From Promethearchaeota archaeon (GTDB lineage: Archaea > Asgardarchaeota > Lokiarchaeia > Sigyniarchaeales > SOKP01): 14,843 nucleotides of DNA. Made by a program: the position numbers and the translations under genes. The notes beneath the pieces were generated by a model. That model did not search any database. It had not been told where the DNA came from and saw nothing but the letters and a program-made list of their open reading frames with translations. Positions 1 to 6,241 of the stretch are shown here, piece after piece. Numbering within the stretch: the first letter of the stretch is position 1; each line of letters starts with the position of its first letter. Where the stretch lies: the NCBI GenBank assembly GCA_019057355.1, contig DXJM01000316.1:1-14843 (forward strand), in the 5' to 3' direction.

Positions 1-711
1 ACGTGTTTTAAGCCATTCAGGCATGACAAATCCAAAATAAAAGATTGTAACGCTAATAATGAGTATTATTCTATCTGTAAATTCTAAAAGATTTGAAGTC
101 TCTATCGCATCAATGAAACCACCTATAGGAAGCAATATTAGAGCAATTAGGATTAGTATACCTTTTATGCGTATTAACCTTTTTTCTGATTTGATCGATT
201 GAATTGCGAATGAAATTCCTACAATTTCTGTAATCATTATATAAATAAGAATGAAAAAAATGTAAAACCATGAATTTACTACTTTAATAGGTTCCCTTTT
301 GATAATTATAATCTCAGGATCGATAAAAAGAAAATAAAAGCTCACAATATAAAAAATCGCTCCAAGGATAACTAATAATACCTGAAAATAAAGTTGAAAC
401 TTATTTAGAGTGAGATCAGTTATAGCTGTTATAAATAGTAAAAAACAAACTGGTAACAATCCACTTGCTATTATGTAATAAAATTGTCCTGTAAGACCTA
501 TGCTAGTGGGAAATAAGATGAGTATAAATATATTAATAACAGAACTCCACCAGATCATGCTCAATAACATCCAAGCCATTCCCATCAGCAGAAAGGTCCT
601 CTGCTTTGTTTTGAAATATTTTAAACTTATGGTGAGCCCTATAACAATGTAAATTATAATGAGTATGAGACTAAAGATTGCACTAATAATATCAGCTTGA
701 TTAAGGGACAT
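1..711 (-). CDS. Seven-helix membrane protein, paralog A (3' end off window)
   Basis: Reading the minus strand from ATG at 709-711 gives 237 codons open to the window edge, with no stop. The product starts MSLNQADIISAIFSLIL and reaches MPEWLKTR at the edge, so by comparison with its neighbour only about five residues are missing. Hydrophobic segments lie near residues 9-29, 40-66, 78-101, 109-132, 148-170, 184-204 and 214-234, which predicts seven helices and almost no soluble domain. It is a clear paralog of the gene at 1079-1807: the same length and helix layout, roughly two thirds of residues shared by eye, with FKxKQRTFLLMG, WWSSVIN and YFGF(V/I)MPEWLK in common. I recognise no catalytic motif and assign no function. 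A seven-helix sensory or receptor-like membrane module is one possibility, by topology only. Confidence 0.85.
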   Translation of the reverse strand, partial: MSLNQADIISAIFSLILIIIYIVIGLTISLKYFKTKQRTFLLMGMAWMLLSMIWWSSVINIFILILFPTSIGLTGQFYYIIASGLLPVCFLLFITAITDLTLNKFQLYFQVLLVILGAIFYIVSFYFLFIDPEIIIIKREPIKVVNSWFYIFFILIYIMITEIVGISFAIQSIKSEKRLIRIKGILILIALILLPIGGFIDAIETSNLLEFTDRIILIISVTIFYFGFVMPEWLKTR

Positions 712-1078
712 ATTTATCTATCACTATAATTCTTTTTAACTTTATTTGAAATTTTAAAGGTTTTTTTTGTAAAAATATAAAATGTATTTCTTTGAATAAA
801 AAATTATTTTTTGAAGAGTTTTTAAAGATTTTTTCAATGATTTCGATAATTTTTAATTTTCCTTCTTTGTTTAAATCTTTAATCACCTTTATTTTTTATT
901 CCGACAATTTTTTATGATTGAGACTCGCTCGGAGAACTAATTTATGTAATGCTTTATGACGCATCTGAAGAGAGATTTCCAAGTTTAACACATTGGAAAT
1001 GTAAGATGGTATTCAGAATACACGAGTTTTTGTCGATGAAGGGAAATTAAAAATTATCGTTTGTATATTATTTTGGAA
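712..1078. other. 367-bp spacer between the two membrane-protein paralogs
   Basis: I see no convincing gene here. Positions 712-900 are extremely AT-rich. A GTG-initiated minus-strand frame (701-886, 61 codons, Lys/Ile-rich, overlapping the start of paralog A by 11 bp) is open but looks like low-complexity chance. Positions about 915-1050 are less AT-rich. They hold a 33-codon plus-strand frame (ATG at 949, stop at 1050) beginning MLYDASEERFPSLTHW, which has a coding-like composition and could be a small gene or a gene relic. The promoter of paralog A must lie in the left part of this spacer, but no clear TATA element stands out at the expected distance. Confidence 0.5.
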
Positions 1079-1807
1079 TTATTTATTATCAGTAATACGT
1101 ATTTTAAGCCATTCAGGCATTATAAATCCAAAATAAAAGATTGTAACGCTAATAATGAGTATTATTCTATCTATAAATTCTAAAAATTCAAAAGACAATG
1201 TCGCATCAATGATACCACCTATAGGAAGCAGTATGAAGGCAATTAAGATTAATACACCTTTAACGCGTATTATCCTTTTTTCTGAGTTGATCGAATCAAT
1301 TGCGAATGAAATTCCTACCACTTCTACGATGATAATGCTAAGAAGAGTGAAACTAGTGATAAAAGGGGAGTTTATTACTTTAATAGGCTCATCTTTTATT
1401 ATAAGAATTCTTGGATTTGTGATGAGAAAATAAAAACTCACGAAATAATATATTACTCCAATCAAAATGACTAAAAATTGAAAATAATGTTGATACTTCT
1501 TTAAAGTAAGGTCAGTAAAAGCAGTCACGAAAAACAAAATACAAAAAGGACTTAATATTCCTGAAAAAATGAAATATGCTTCTGCTGATAATCCTATTCC
1601 TTCGGGATTTATAATGAGTAAAAAAACATTGATAACGGAACTCCACCAGAGCATGCTCAGTAATATCCACGCTAATCCCATGAGAAGAAAGGTTCTTTGC
1701 TTTATTTTAAAATATTTTAAACTTATTGTTGCTCCTATAACAATATAAATTATAATGAGAATGATACTAAAAATTACACTAATTATATTATGTTGTTCGA
1801 GGGACAT
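1079..1807 (-). CDS. Seven-helix membrane protein, paralog B
   Basis: This is a complete 242-residue integral membrane protein beginning MSLEQHNIISVIFSIIL and ending in a short charged tail (RITDNK). Seven hydrophobic segments are seen at about 9-29, 40-66, 78-101, 109-132, 148-170, 184-204 and 214-234. Loops are short, and the longest extramembrane parts are the loop around 133-147 and the basic stretch SEKRIIRVKG near 175-184. There is no signal peptide separate from helix 1, no kinase, HD, GGDEF or other effector domain, and no retinal-binding lysine context in helix 7. It lies head to tail with paralog A, 367 bp apart, and is read in the same direction, so the pair is a tandem duplication. 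Upstream on the minus strand, TATA-like AT runs are at 1821-1829 and 1870-1885. Function is not recognised. Confidence 0.88.
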   Translation of the reverse strand: MSLEQHNIISVIFSIILIIIYIVIGATISLKYFKIKQRTFLLMGLAWILLSMLWWSSVINVFLLIINPEGIGLSAEAYFIFSGILSPFCILFFVTAFTDLTLKKYQHYFQFLVILIGVIYYFVSFYFLITNPRILIIKDEPIKVINSPFITSFTLLSIIIVEVVGISFAIDSINSEKRIIRVKGVLILIAFILLPIGGIIDATLSFEFLEFIDRIILIISVTIFYFGFIMPEWLKIRITDNK

Positions 1808-1972
1808 TCTCTTTCAAATGTATTTATAGTTTTTAATTAACATTTACCTATCTACTATTTTTTAATAGATTTTATATATTTAATCTTTTCACCTAACTTT
1901 TTTTTTAAAAACTATTACCTTCTAACCAATGAATTAGCATGATGAATCTCAAATGAAGTGATGTGATAGTTC

Positions 1973-1985
1973 AAGGTTAAACCTT
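1973..1985. promoter_or_regulatory. Palindrome AAGGTTAAACCTT upstream of metallophosphoesterase
   Basis: This is a perfect 6-bp inverted repeat around a single central A. It lies about 35 bp upstream of the TATA-like element of the gene at 2049, inside the divergent spacer. Its place and symmetry would suit a dimeric regulator's operator. A 13-bp palindrome can also occur by chance, so the regulatory role is inference. Confidence 0.3.
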
Positions 1986-2015
1986 AAATGCAACCATTTG
2001 ATTAAATTATATTAT

Positions 2016-2029
2016 AAACTATATAATAA
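2016..2029 (+). promoter_or_regulatory. TATA-like box for metallophosphoesterase
   Basis: An AT-only run containing ctatataata is centred near 2023, about 26 bp before ATG 2049. That is the usual archaeal TATA-to-transcription-start distance. The transcript would therefore begin at or next to the start codon (leaderless), and an in-frame ATG at 1998 would lie upstream of the promoter. No SD precedes 2049, which agrees. Confidence 0.5.
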
Positions 2030-2048
2030 AATAGATAGATTCGAAATC

Positions 2049-2861
2049 ATGGTTAATATTATTCAAATTAGTGATATGCACTACGGTTCTGAATTTAGCG
2101 ATGAATATTTCAATAATATTATTCAATATATAAAAAAAAATCATCCCGATGCCGTCGTGCTTTCAGGAGATATTGTCCATAAGGGTAGATATGGACAATA
2201 TCAAAACTTTATTCCTTATCTTGAAAAATTAAAGGAAGCATCACCAAATTTTTTAGTCATTCCAGGAAATCATGATGCTAAAAATAACGGACTTGTCTTT
2301 TTTGAAAAATTTGTGGGACCGAGACGATCTAAGTTGACTCTTGATAACAAAAATACGATTATTGTTGGAGTCTGTAGTGCTAAAGATGATATAAGCCAGG
2401 GTGAAATTGGAGATGAGCAACTGGATTGGATTGGTCGTCAATTTCTTAGTTGTTCGCTAGAAAATCGCATTATTGCACTGCACCATCATGCGATTGCCGT
2501 TCCTTATAGTGGAAGAAAACAAGCAACCTTGGTGGACGCGGGAGAGCTTATCGAATTAACACAATTATTTGAAATTGATCTGGTCATAATGGGGCACAAG
2601 CACATCCCTCATGCTTACGTGATAGGACCAACAACTTTTCTCTATTGTGGAACAACAACGTCGAATAAGGTTAGGGCTGATGAAAGTCCAAGCTTCAACC
2701 ATATAATTCTAGAGAAAGGTGATCTTGAGGTTCAAATGGTAAATTCAGTGAACCTGCTCCCATCACTTTTACTAGAGAGAAAAGAAGGACGTACTAGATT
2801 CGTCCGCCCGAGGAGAACACGCCTCGAACATCTATTAAAATCAGATGTGTGGGATGATTAG
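2049..2861 (+). CDS. Calcineurin-like metallophosphoesterase (Icc/CpdA-like)
   Basis: The product is 270 residues, starting MVNIIQISDMHYG. All metal-binding motifs of the calcineurin-like phosphoesterase superfamily are present in order: D9-x-H11, GD (40-41), GNHD (73-76), H145-H147 in LHHHA, and GHKH (182-185). This predicts a two-metal phosphodiesterase or phosphatase in the cytoplasm. The arrangement resembles the Icc/CpdA group that acts on cyclic nucleotides or other phosphodiesters, but the substrate cannot be told. ATG 2049 is preferred over the in-frame ATG at 1998 because the upstream 17 codons coincide with the TATA-like element, and because the family normally starts a few residues before the DxH motif. 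The C-terminal part (about 240-270) is Arg-rich and less typical. It is transcribed divergently from the membrane protein and followed 85 bp later by a Nudix gene. Confidence 0.9.
   Translation: MVNIIQISDMHYGSEFSDEYFNNIIQYIKKNHPDAVVLSGDIVHKGRYGQYQNFIPYLEKLKEASPNFLVIPGNHDAKNNGLVFFEKFVGPRRSKLTLDNKNTIIVGVCSAKDDISQGEIGDEQLDWIGRQFLSCSLENRIIALHHHAIAVPYSGRKQATLVDAGELIELTQLFEIDLVIMGHKHIPHAYVIGPTTFLYCGTTTSNKVRADESPSFNHIILEKGDLEVQMVNSVNLLPSLLLERKEGRTRFVRPRRTRLEHLLKSDVWDD
2169..2202. repeat. Perfect 13-bp inverted repeat inside the phosphoesterase gene
   Basis: The arm gatattgtccata (2169-2181) is repeated exactly in reverse complement as tatggacaatatc (2190-2202), around an 8-nt loop. It lies entirely in the coding sequence over residues 41-51 (DIVHKGRYGQY). 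In RNA it would form a stable stem-loop for such AT-rich DNA. It is not at a gene end, so it is not a terminator in the ordinary sense. Confidence 0.6.
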
Positions 2862-2946
2862 TATAATTTATATAGATGTTTTTTCTTATTATTGATAATA
2901 CTATTAATAATATTGCTGATAATAATTACATGAATTAATAAAAAAA
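2862..2946 (+). promoter_or_regulatory. AT-only spacer with T-run and TATA-like sequence
   Basis: This 85-bp spacer is almost purely A/T. A T6 run at about 2880-2885 follows the phosphoesterase stop and would suit an archaeal U-tract terminator. Overlapping (g)ataat repeats from about 2890 to 2930 could supply a TATA element for the Nudix gene at 2947. Neither site can be placed sharply because the whole spacer is low in complexity. Confidence 0.3.
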
Positions 2947-3366
2947 ATGACGAAACCTGAAACCCCCCTCTTGACAGTTGATGCTTTGATCCTTTATGAT
3001 AAAGGAACAAAGTTAGTGTTCATCCGTCGCAAAAATCCTCCATTTCAAGGACATTTGGCTCTTCCCGGAGGCTTTGTAGATATTGGTGAAACGGTAGAAG
3101 AAGCTTGCGTGAGAGAAGCTGAAGAAGAAACAAGCCTGAAAGTTAAAATTAAAAAATTGGTAGGTATTTTTTCTAGACCTGATAGAGATCCTCGAGGACA
3201 TACTGTTACTATTGCTTATTTATGCGAACCCTCTCCAAAAAGTCAAAAACCAAAAGCAAAAACGGATGCGGAAAGTATCGAGATAATATCATTATCAGAT
3301 ATTTCCAAACTAGATATAGCATTTGATCATTTCGATATCATCAAGTCTTCGGGAATTTTAAAATAA
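2947..3366 (+). CDS. Nudix hydrolase, ADP-ribose pyrophosphatase type
   Basis: This is a 139-residue single-domain Nudix protein. The Nudix box runs from G42 to L64: GFVDIGE, seven residues, then R56-E57-x-x-E60-E61. These carry the metal-binding glutamates. The usual Gly near the end of the box is Ser63, a mild deviation. It is preceded by LALPGG (37-42) and followed about 15 residues later by FSRPDRDPRGH (74-84), a stretch typical of archaeal and bacterial ADP-ribose pyrophosphatases. The likely reaction is hydrolysis of ADP-ribose to AMP and ribose 5-phosphate, or of a related nucleoside diphosphate derivative. Length is normal. It is on the same strand as the phosphoesterase, 85 bp downstream. 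Both are small phosphoester or pyrophosphate hydrolases, but co-transcription is uncertain. Confidence 0.88.
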   Translation: MTKPETPLLTVDALILYDKGTKLVFIRRKNPPFQGHLALPGGFVDIGETVEEACVREAEEETSLKVKIKKLVGIFSRPDRDPRGHTVTIAYLCEPSPKSQKPKAKTDAESIEIISLSDISKLDIAFDHFDIIKSSGILK

Positions 3367-3481
3367 TTTTAAGAGATATACCCGAGCCTACTAAAAGCAT
3401 CAAATTTGTTTTCGACTCAATTCATCATCCGATATACATCAATGTAAAATAGCATGGATGATTTGTTTTCAGATAGGAACC

Positions 3482-4273
3482 CTAATTCTCAAAAATTGAT
3501 CGATAACATGAACAACAAGGTATTCCACACTTGATTTTATTTAAATACCTGATTGGAAAATCTCGTGATTCGTTAACCAAGTCTAAAAGACTTGCTTTTA
3601 AAGCCTTGTTTTCCATTTCCTTGTTATAAAAGAACTTAGCCAAGTAACTTTCGTGATTTTTTCTGTTGCAAATTGGACATCGTTCAAATTTGAGAAAAAA
3701 TTTCACAAATGCTTGATCTTCAAGAGGAGAGATAATCTTGAATTTCTCGATTTCGCATTCAGGATCGATATTTTTAATGAGATTTTTATAAATTTTCTTT
3801 TTTTCTCTTAACTTGTTGAAATTATGGGAAACAACAAAATATTTAGGATATAAATGATAACTTTCGATGAGGTTTTCAAGATCATCATCAAATACTTCCT
3901 GAACCTTTAGCTCAGGAGTCGTACCAATCAAGATGATGGGAATATTTTCTCCAAGGGTTTTTCGAAAAAGCGTAATCCAATACGGTAATTCGCCAAATGA
4001 AGAAAATCTCGAAAAATCAAAAAATAAAAAGCACCCTTTTGCTCCCTTACAAAATTGAGGGTACATGAAACCAAAAATATCCTTTGCGGGATTTAAATCC
4101 CACATGATCAATTTATATGAATCCTTATCATTTACAATGCATTCAAGTGATTTGAAGGAGACCCCTATTTCCTCCTCAACCAAGGTAGTTCGATTTAGAA
4201 ATGCGTTTTTTTCAAAACTCCCTTCACCACCAATTACTATCTTAATCTTAAATGTTTTTGCGATAATTATCAC
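3482..4273 (-). CDS. Degenerate Rab/Ras-like small GTPase with C-terminal Cys-rich tail
   Basis: This 263-residue protein has the layout of a small GTPase but altered nucleotide motifs. The P-loop is G16-E-G-S-F-E21-K22-N23 where GxxxxGK(S/T) is expected, so Gly and Ser/Thr are replaced. The switch I Thr position reads EEIGVSF. WDTAGQ is W58-D-L-N-P-A63. NKxD after IPIILIG is T118-T-P-E121. The SAK-like motif is VSHN (148-151). The core beta strands (KIKIVIGG, YKLIMWD, GCFLFFDFS, IPIILIG, KYFVVS) remain easy to align. After residue 195 comes a tail with C199-x-x-C202 and C249-x-x-x-C253-C254-x-C256 that could bind zinc. It should bind GTP poorly if at all, and a scaffold role is inference. 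The start is GTG at 4271-4273, the first start codon that includes strand 1. It lies downstream of the VOC gene, with a terminator between them. Confidence 0.75.
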   Translation of the reverse strand: MIIIAKTFKIKIVIGGEGSFEKNAFLNRTTLVEEEIGVSFKSLECIVNDKDSYKLIMWDLNPAKDIFGFMYPQFCKGAKGCFLFFDFSRFSSFGELPYWITLFRKTLGENIPIILIGTTPELKVQEVFDDDLENLIESYHLYPKYFVVSHNFNKLREKKKIYKNLIKNIDPECEIEKFKIISPLEDQAFVKFFLKFERCPICNRKNHESYLAKFFYNKEMENKALKASLLDLVNESRDFPIRYLNKIKCGIPCCSCYRSIFEN

Positions 4274-4325
4274 CTGAAATGTTATAATTTCGAAAAAGGA
4301 TCAAATTACTAGATAAACTTCCACT

Positions 4326-4344
4326 AAAAAAACGTTTGCGTTTT
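4326..4344 (-). terminator. Hairpin plus T-run downstream of the VOC gene
   Basis: On the minus strand, AAAACG-CAAA-CGTTTT forms a 6-bp stem with a 4-nt loop (plus-strand 4344 to 4329). The right arm runs straight into a T7 tract ending at 4326. It starts 26 bp after the VOC stop and precedes the next minus-strand gene. It has the form of an intrinsic terminator, which would separate the two transcripts. Confidence 0.5.
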
Positions 4345-4369
4345 ATTTTATAGTTCGTGATACACTCTC

Positions 4370-4750
4370 TTATTTTATTTCATATAAATTTTTATAAGAA
4401 TCTTTCAAAAATAAATAAAATCCCTCATCATTTTTACGAGGAACTTTGATTGTCTCAAATCCCATTAAACGTGCTTTATTTACCAACTCTTCTCTATCTT
4501 CAATAACTAAACACGAATGCGTCAAAATATCTTTGGCATGATTATCATCATCTGTAATGAATACTTCAAAACTGACATTATCTTTTTCATATTTTACAAT
4601 CTTTTGTTCTTTCTTCAAATTAAAAAATTGTTCCATCAAGTCTGATGAAACCATGAAGGATCGTGTCTTCTCACATCCTAATAAGTTCATAAAAAACTTA
4701 TCGCTCTCTTTCTCTGAATTATTTGCTATTGCAAGATGCTCAAGCTGCAT
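4370..4750 (-). CDS. VOC-superfamily (glyoxalase-fold) protein
   Basis: This is a compact 126-residue protein of the vicinal-oxygen-chelate fold. It begins MQLEHLAIANNSEKESDKFF, the usual first beta strand and helix of these proteins. The four expected metal ligands are all present at proper spacing: H5, E62 (VSFEVFI), H78 (THSCLVI) and E124 (NLYEIK) at the very C-terminus. This predicts a functional metal site as in glyoxalase I, methylmalonyl-CoA epimerase or fosfomycin-resistance-type enzymes. The substrate cannot be told from sequence. The segment after H78, with D85-R-E-E-L and GFETIKVPRK, resembles the second half of ordinary single-module VOC proteins. It is divergent from the aminotransferase gene at 4853, with 102 bp between them. 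Confidence 0.75.
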   Translation of the reverse strand: MQLEHLAIANNSEKESDKFFMNLLGCEKTRSFMVSSDLMEQFFNLKKEQKIVKYEKDNVSFEVFITDDDNHAKDILTHSCLVIEDREELVNKARLMGFETIKVPRKNDEGFYLFLKDSYKNLYEIK

Positions 4751-4852
4751 TATTGGTATATCTCAGGGCTAAGTTTTGATCCTTAGAAAAATAACGGATC
4801 AATAATAGTGCAAAAGAATTAATTTTTTTTAAGTCTTTCATTAAGTATCCGT

Positions 4853-6049
4853 ATGAAAGTTGAAGACCCATTGAAGGAGATTAAGGAAGCCCATGAAAAA
4901 CACTATCCTAATTTGTATTCCATAAAGGATCAAGTCATAGTGAAAGCACGGGGCGCATTGATTTATGATGCTCAAGGAAATGAATATCTTGATTGTGTTG
5001 CGGGTCATGGTGTCATGAATATAGGGCATAATCATCCAAGAGTTATTGAAGCAATTAAAAAACAACTTGAAAACGTGATAATGGTACCTCCATCATATCC
5101 CATAGAGTCGCGAGCAAGTTTACTCAAGAAATTGGCGGAAATTACTCCAAAATCCTTAACGCAATCCTTCTTATCCAATAGTGGAACAGAAGCAATAGAA
5201 GCTGCCATAAAATTGGCAAGCGTGTACAACAGGAATATAAAAAAACCCGAGATTATTGCCTTTAAAAGAAGTTTTCACGGAAGGTCACTTGGATCATTAT
5301 CAATGACATTCAATGTCAAATATCGAGAGCCCTTTTTATCATGGATAAGTCCAAATGTTAAATTTGCCTCGTACGGAAGTATTGATTCAGTAAAAGATTT
5401 GATCAATGAGAATACCGTAGCTATTATCACTGAATTAGTTCAAGGAGAAGGGGGTGTTTATCCCGTTCCTGACGTGTTTCCAAAAGAGCTGAGGGAAGTG
5501 TGTGATCAAAAAAGCATATTACTCATAGATGATGAAATTCAAACGGGATTTGGACGTACAGGTAAGATGTTCGCCTGTGAACATTATGGATTAGAACCTG
5601 ATATTATGTGCATGGCAAAAGGGATTGCTGGAGGGCTTCCAATGGGCGCAACAGTGGCGTCTGAAGATCTATGGAATAAGCTTAAAACGGGTGAACATTA
5701 TTCAACCTTTGGTGGCAATCCTCTTGTATGTGCGGCAGCAAGTGAAACTATCGATATAATAAGAGATGAAAATTTAGTACAAAATGCTGAAAAACAAGGA
5801 AAAGATTTGATCGCTCACTTCAATAATATGGCTGAAAATAATGGCAACATAAGGGGTGTTCGAGGAAAAGGATTGATGATTGGGATAGATTATCGAAAAC
5901 CTGTAAAAGAAAGGATTGATGAGGCTGTAAAGAAAGGTGTGCTATTTTTAAATGCGGGCTTAACAGTTATTCGCTTACTACCCCCATTAATTATCAATGA
6001 TGATCAGGTGAAAAGAATTAAAGAGGTCATGGAAGAAATCTCTTATTAA
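4853..6049 (+). CDS. lysJ: Class III aminotransferase, LysJ/ArgD type ([LysW]-lysine/ornithine aminotransferase)
   Basis: This is a 398-residue PLP-dependent fold-type I aminotransferase of normal length. Visible motifs are NSGTEA (109-114, phosphate binding), RSFHGRSLGSLS (139-150), QGEGG (197-201), D227 in LLIDDEIQTGFGRTGK (binds the PLP ring nitrogen), K256 in MAKGIAGG (Schiff-base lysine), STFGGNPL (284-291) and VIRLLPPL (373-380, carboxylate-binding Arg375). The N-terminal YDAQGNEYLDCVAGHGV and the KYREPFLSWI stretch are close to LysJ of the LysW-carried lysine and arginine pathway. I therefore prefer transfer of an amino group from glutamate to a LysW-bound semialdehyde over GABA or ornithine transamination. 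No other lys or arg gene, and no LysW, is in the window, so pathway assignment rests on sequence likeness alone. It is preceded by an AT-rich divergent spacer with no SD. Confidence 0.8.
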   Translation: MKVEDPLKEIKEAHEKHYPNLYSIKDQVIVKARGALIYDAQGNEYLDCVAGHGVMNIGHNHPRVIEAIKKQLENVIMVPPSYPIESRASLLKKLAEITPKSLTQSFLSNSGTEAIEAAIKLASVYNRNIKKPEIIAFKRSFHGRSLGSLSMTFNVKYREPFLSWISPNVKFASYGSIDSVKDLINENTVAIITELVQGEGGVYPVPDVFPKELREVCDQKSILLIDDEIQTGFGRTGKMFACEHYGLEPDIMCMAKGIAGGLPMGATVASEDLWNKLKTGEHYSTFGGNPLVCAAASETIDIIRDENLVQNAEKQGKDLIAHFNNMAENNGNIRGVRGKGLMIGIDYRKPVKERIDEAVKKGVLFLNAGLTVIRLLPPLIINDDQVKRIKEVMEEISY

Positions 6050-6198
6050 GTTCTAGAGCCATGATCATGATATCAACTCCAACTTACCTCTGGTTAGAAT
6101 TTCTATAATATCTTTTAAATTGCAGTAAACCTCAATGAATAGGAGAATTTTACATAAATGATGATTTTTTATAGATGATAAGAAGCTTAATATGTACA

Positions 6199-6220
6199 AA
6201 ATATATATTATTTTAAATAA
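6199..6220 (+). promoter_or_regulatory. TATA-like elements before the 287-residue unknown gene
   Basis: There are two AT-only candidates: aaatatatat (6199-6208), centred 38 bp before ATG 6242, and ttttaaataa (6211-6220), centred 27 bp before it. The second would give a leaderless transcript and the first a leader of about 10 nt. No SD precedes the ATG, which fits either case. Confidence 0.4.
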
Positions 6221-6241
6221 CGTAGCATAATTAGTGAATGA

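Noticed and set aside
701..886. 61-codon GTG-initiated minus-strand frame upstream of paralog A
   Set aside because: Its Lys/Ile/Phe-rich low-complexity composition, overlap with the real start at 711 and lack of SD suggest chance in very AT-rich DNA. A small protein cannot be fully excluded.
1155..1433. 92-codon plus-strand frame inside the membrane-protein gene
   Set aside because: It is antisense to paralog B, whose minus-strand frame is supported by seven hydrophobic helices and by the paralog. The plus frame has no motif and no SD.
1998..2048. Seventeen-codon N-terminal extension of the phosphoesterase (ATG 1998)
   Set aside because: It is coded by the AT-only TATA region and would place the start upstream of the promoter. 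The family begins just before the DxH motif.
3420..3470. Imperfect inverted repeat atcatcc...ggatgat between convergent genes
   Set aside because: The 7-bp arms with a loop of over 20 nt and no adjacent T-run are too weak to call a terminator.
6060..6069. 10-bp palindrome CATGATCATG just after the aminotransferase stop
   Set aside because: It is too short and built from simple repeats, with no T-run and no second copy near a promoter. It is probably chance.
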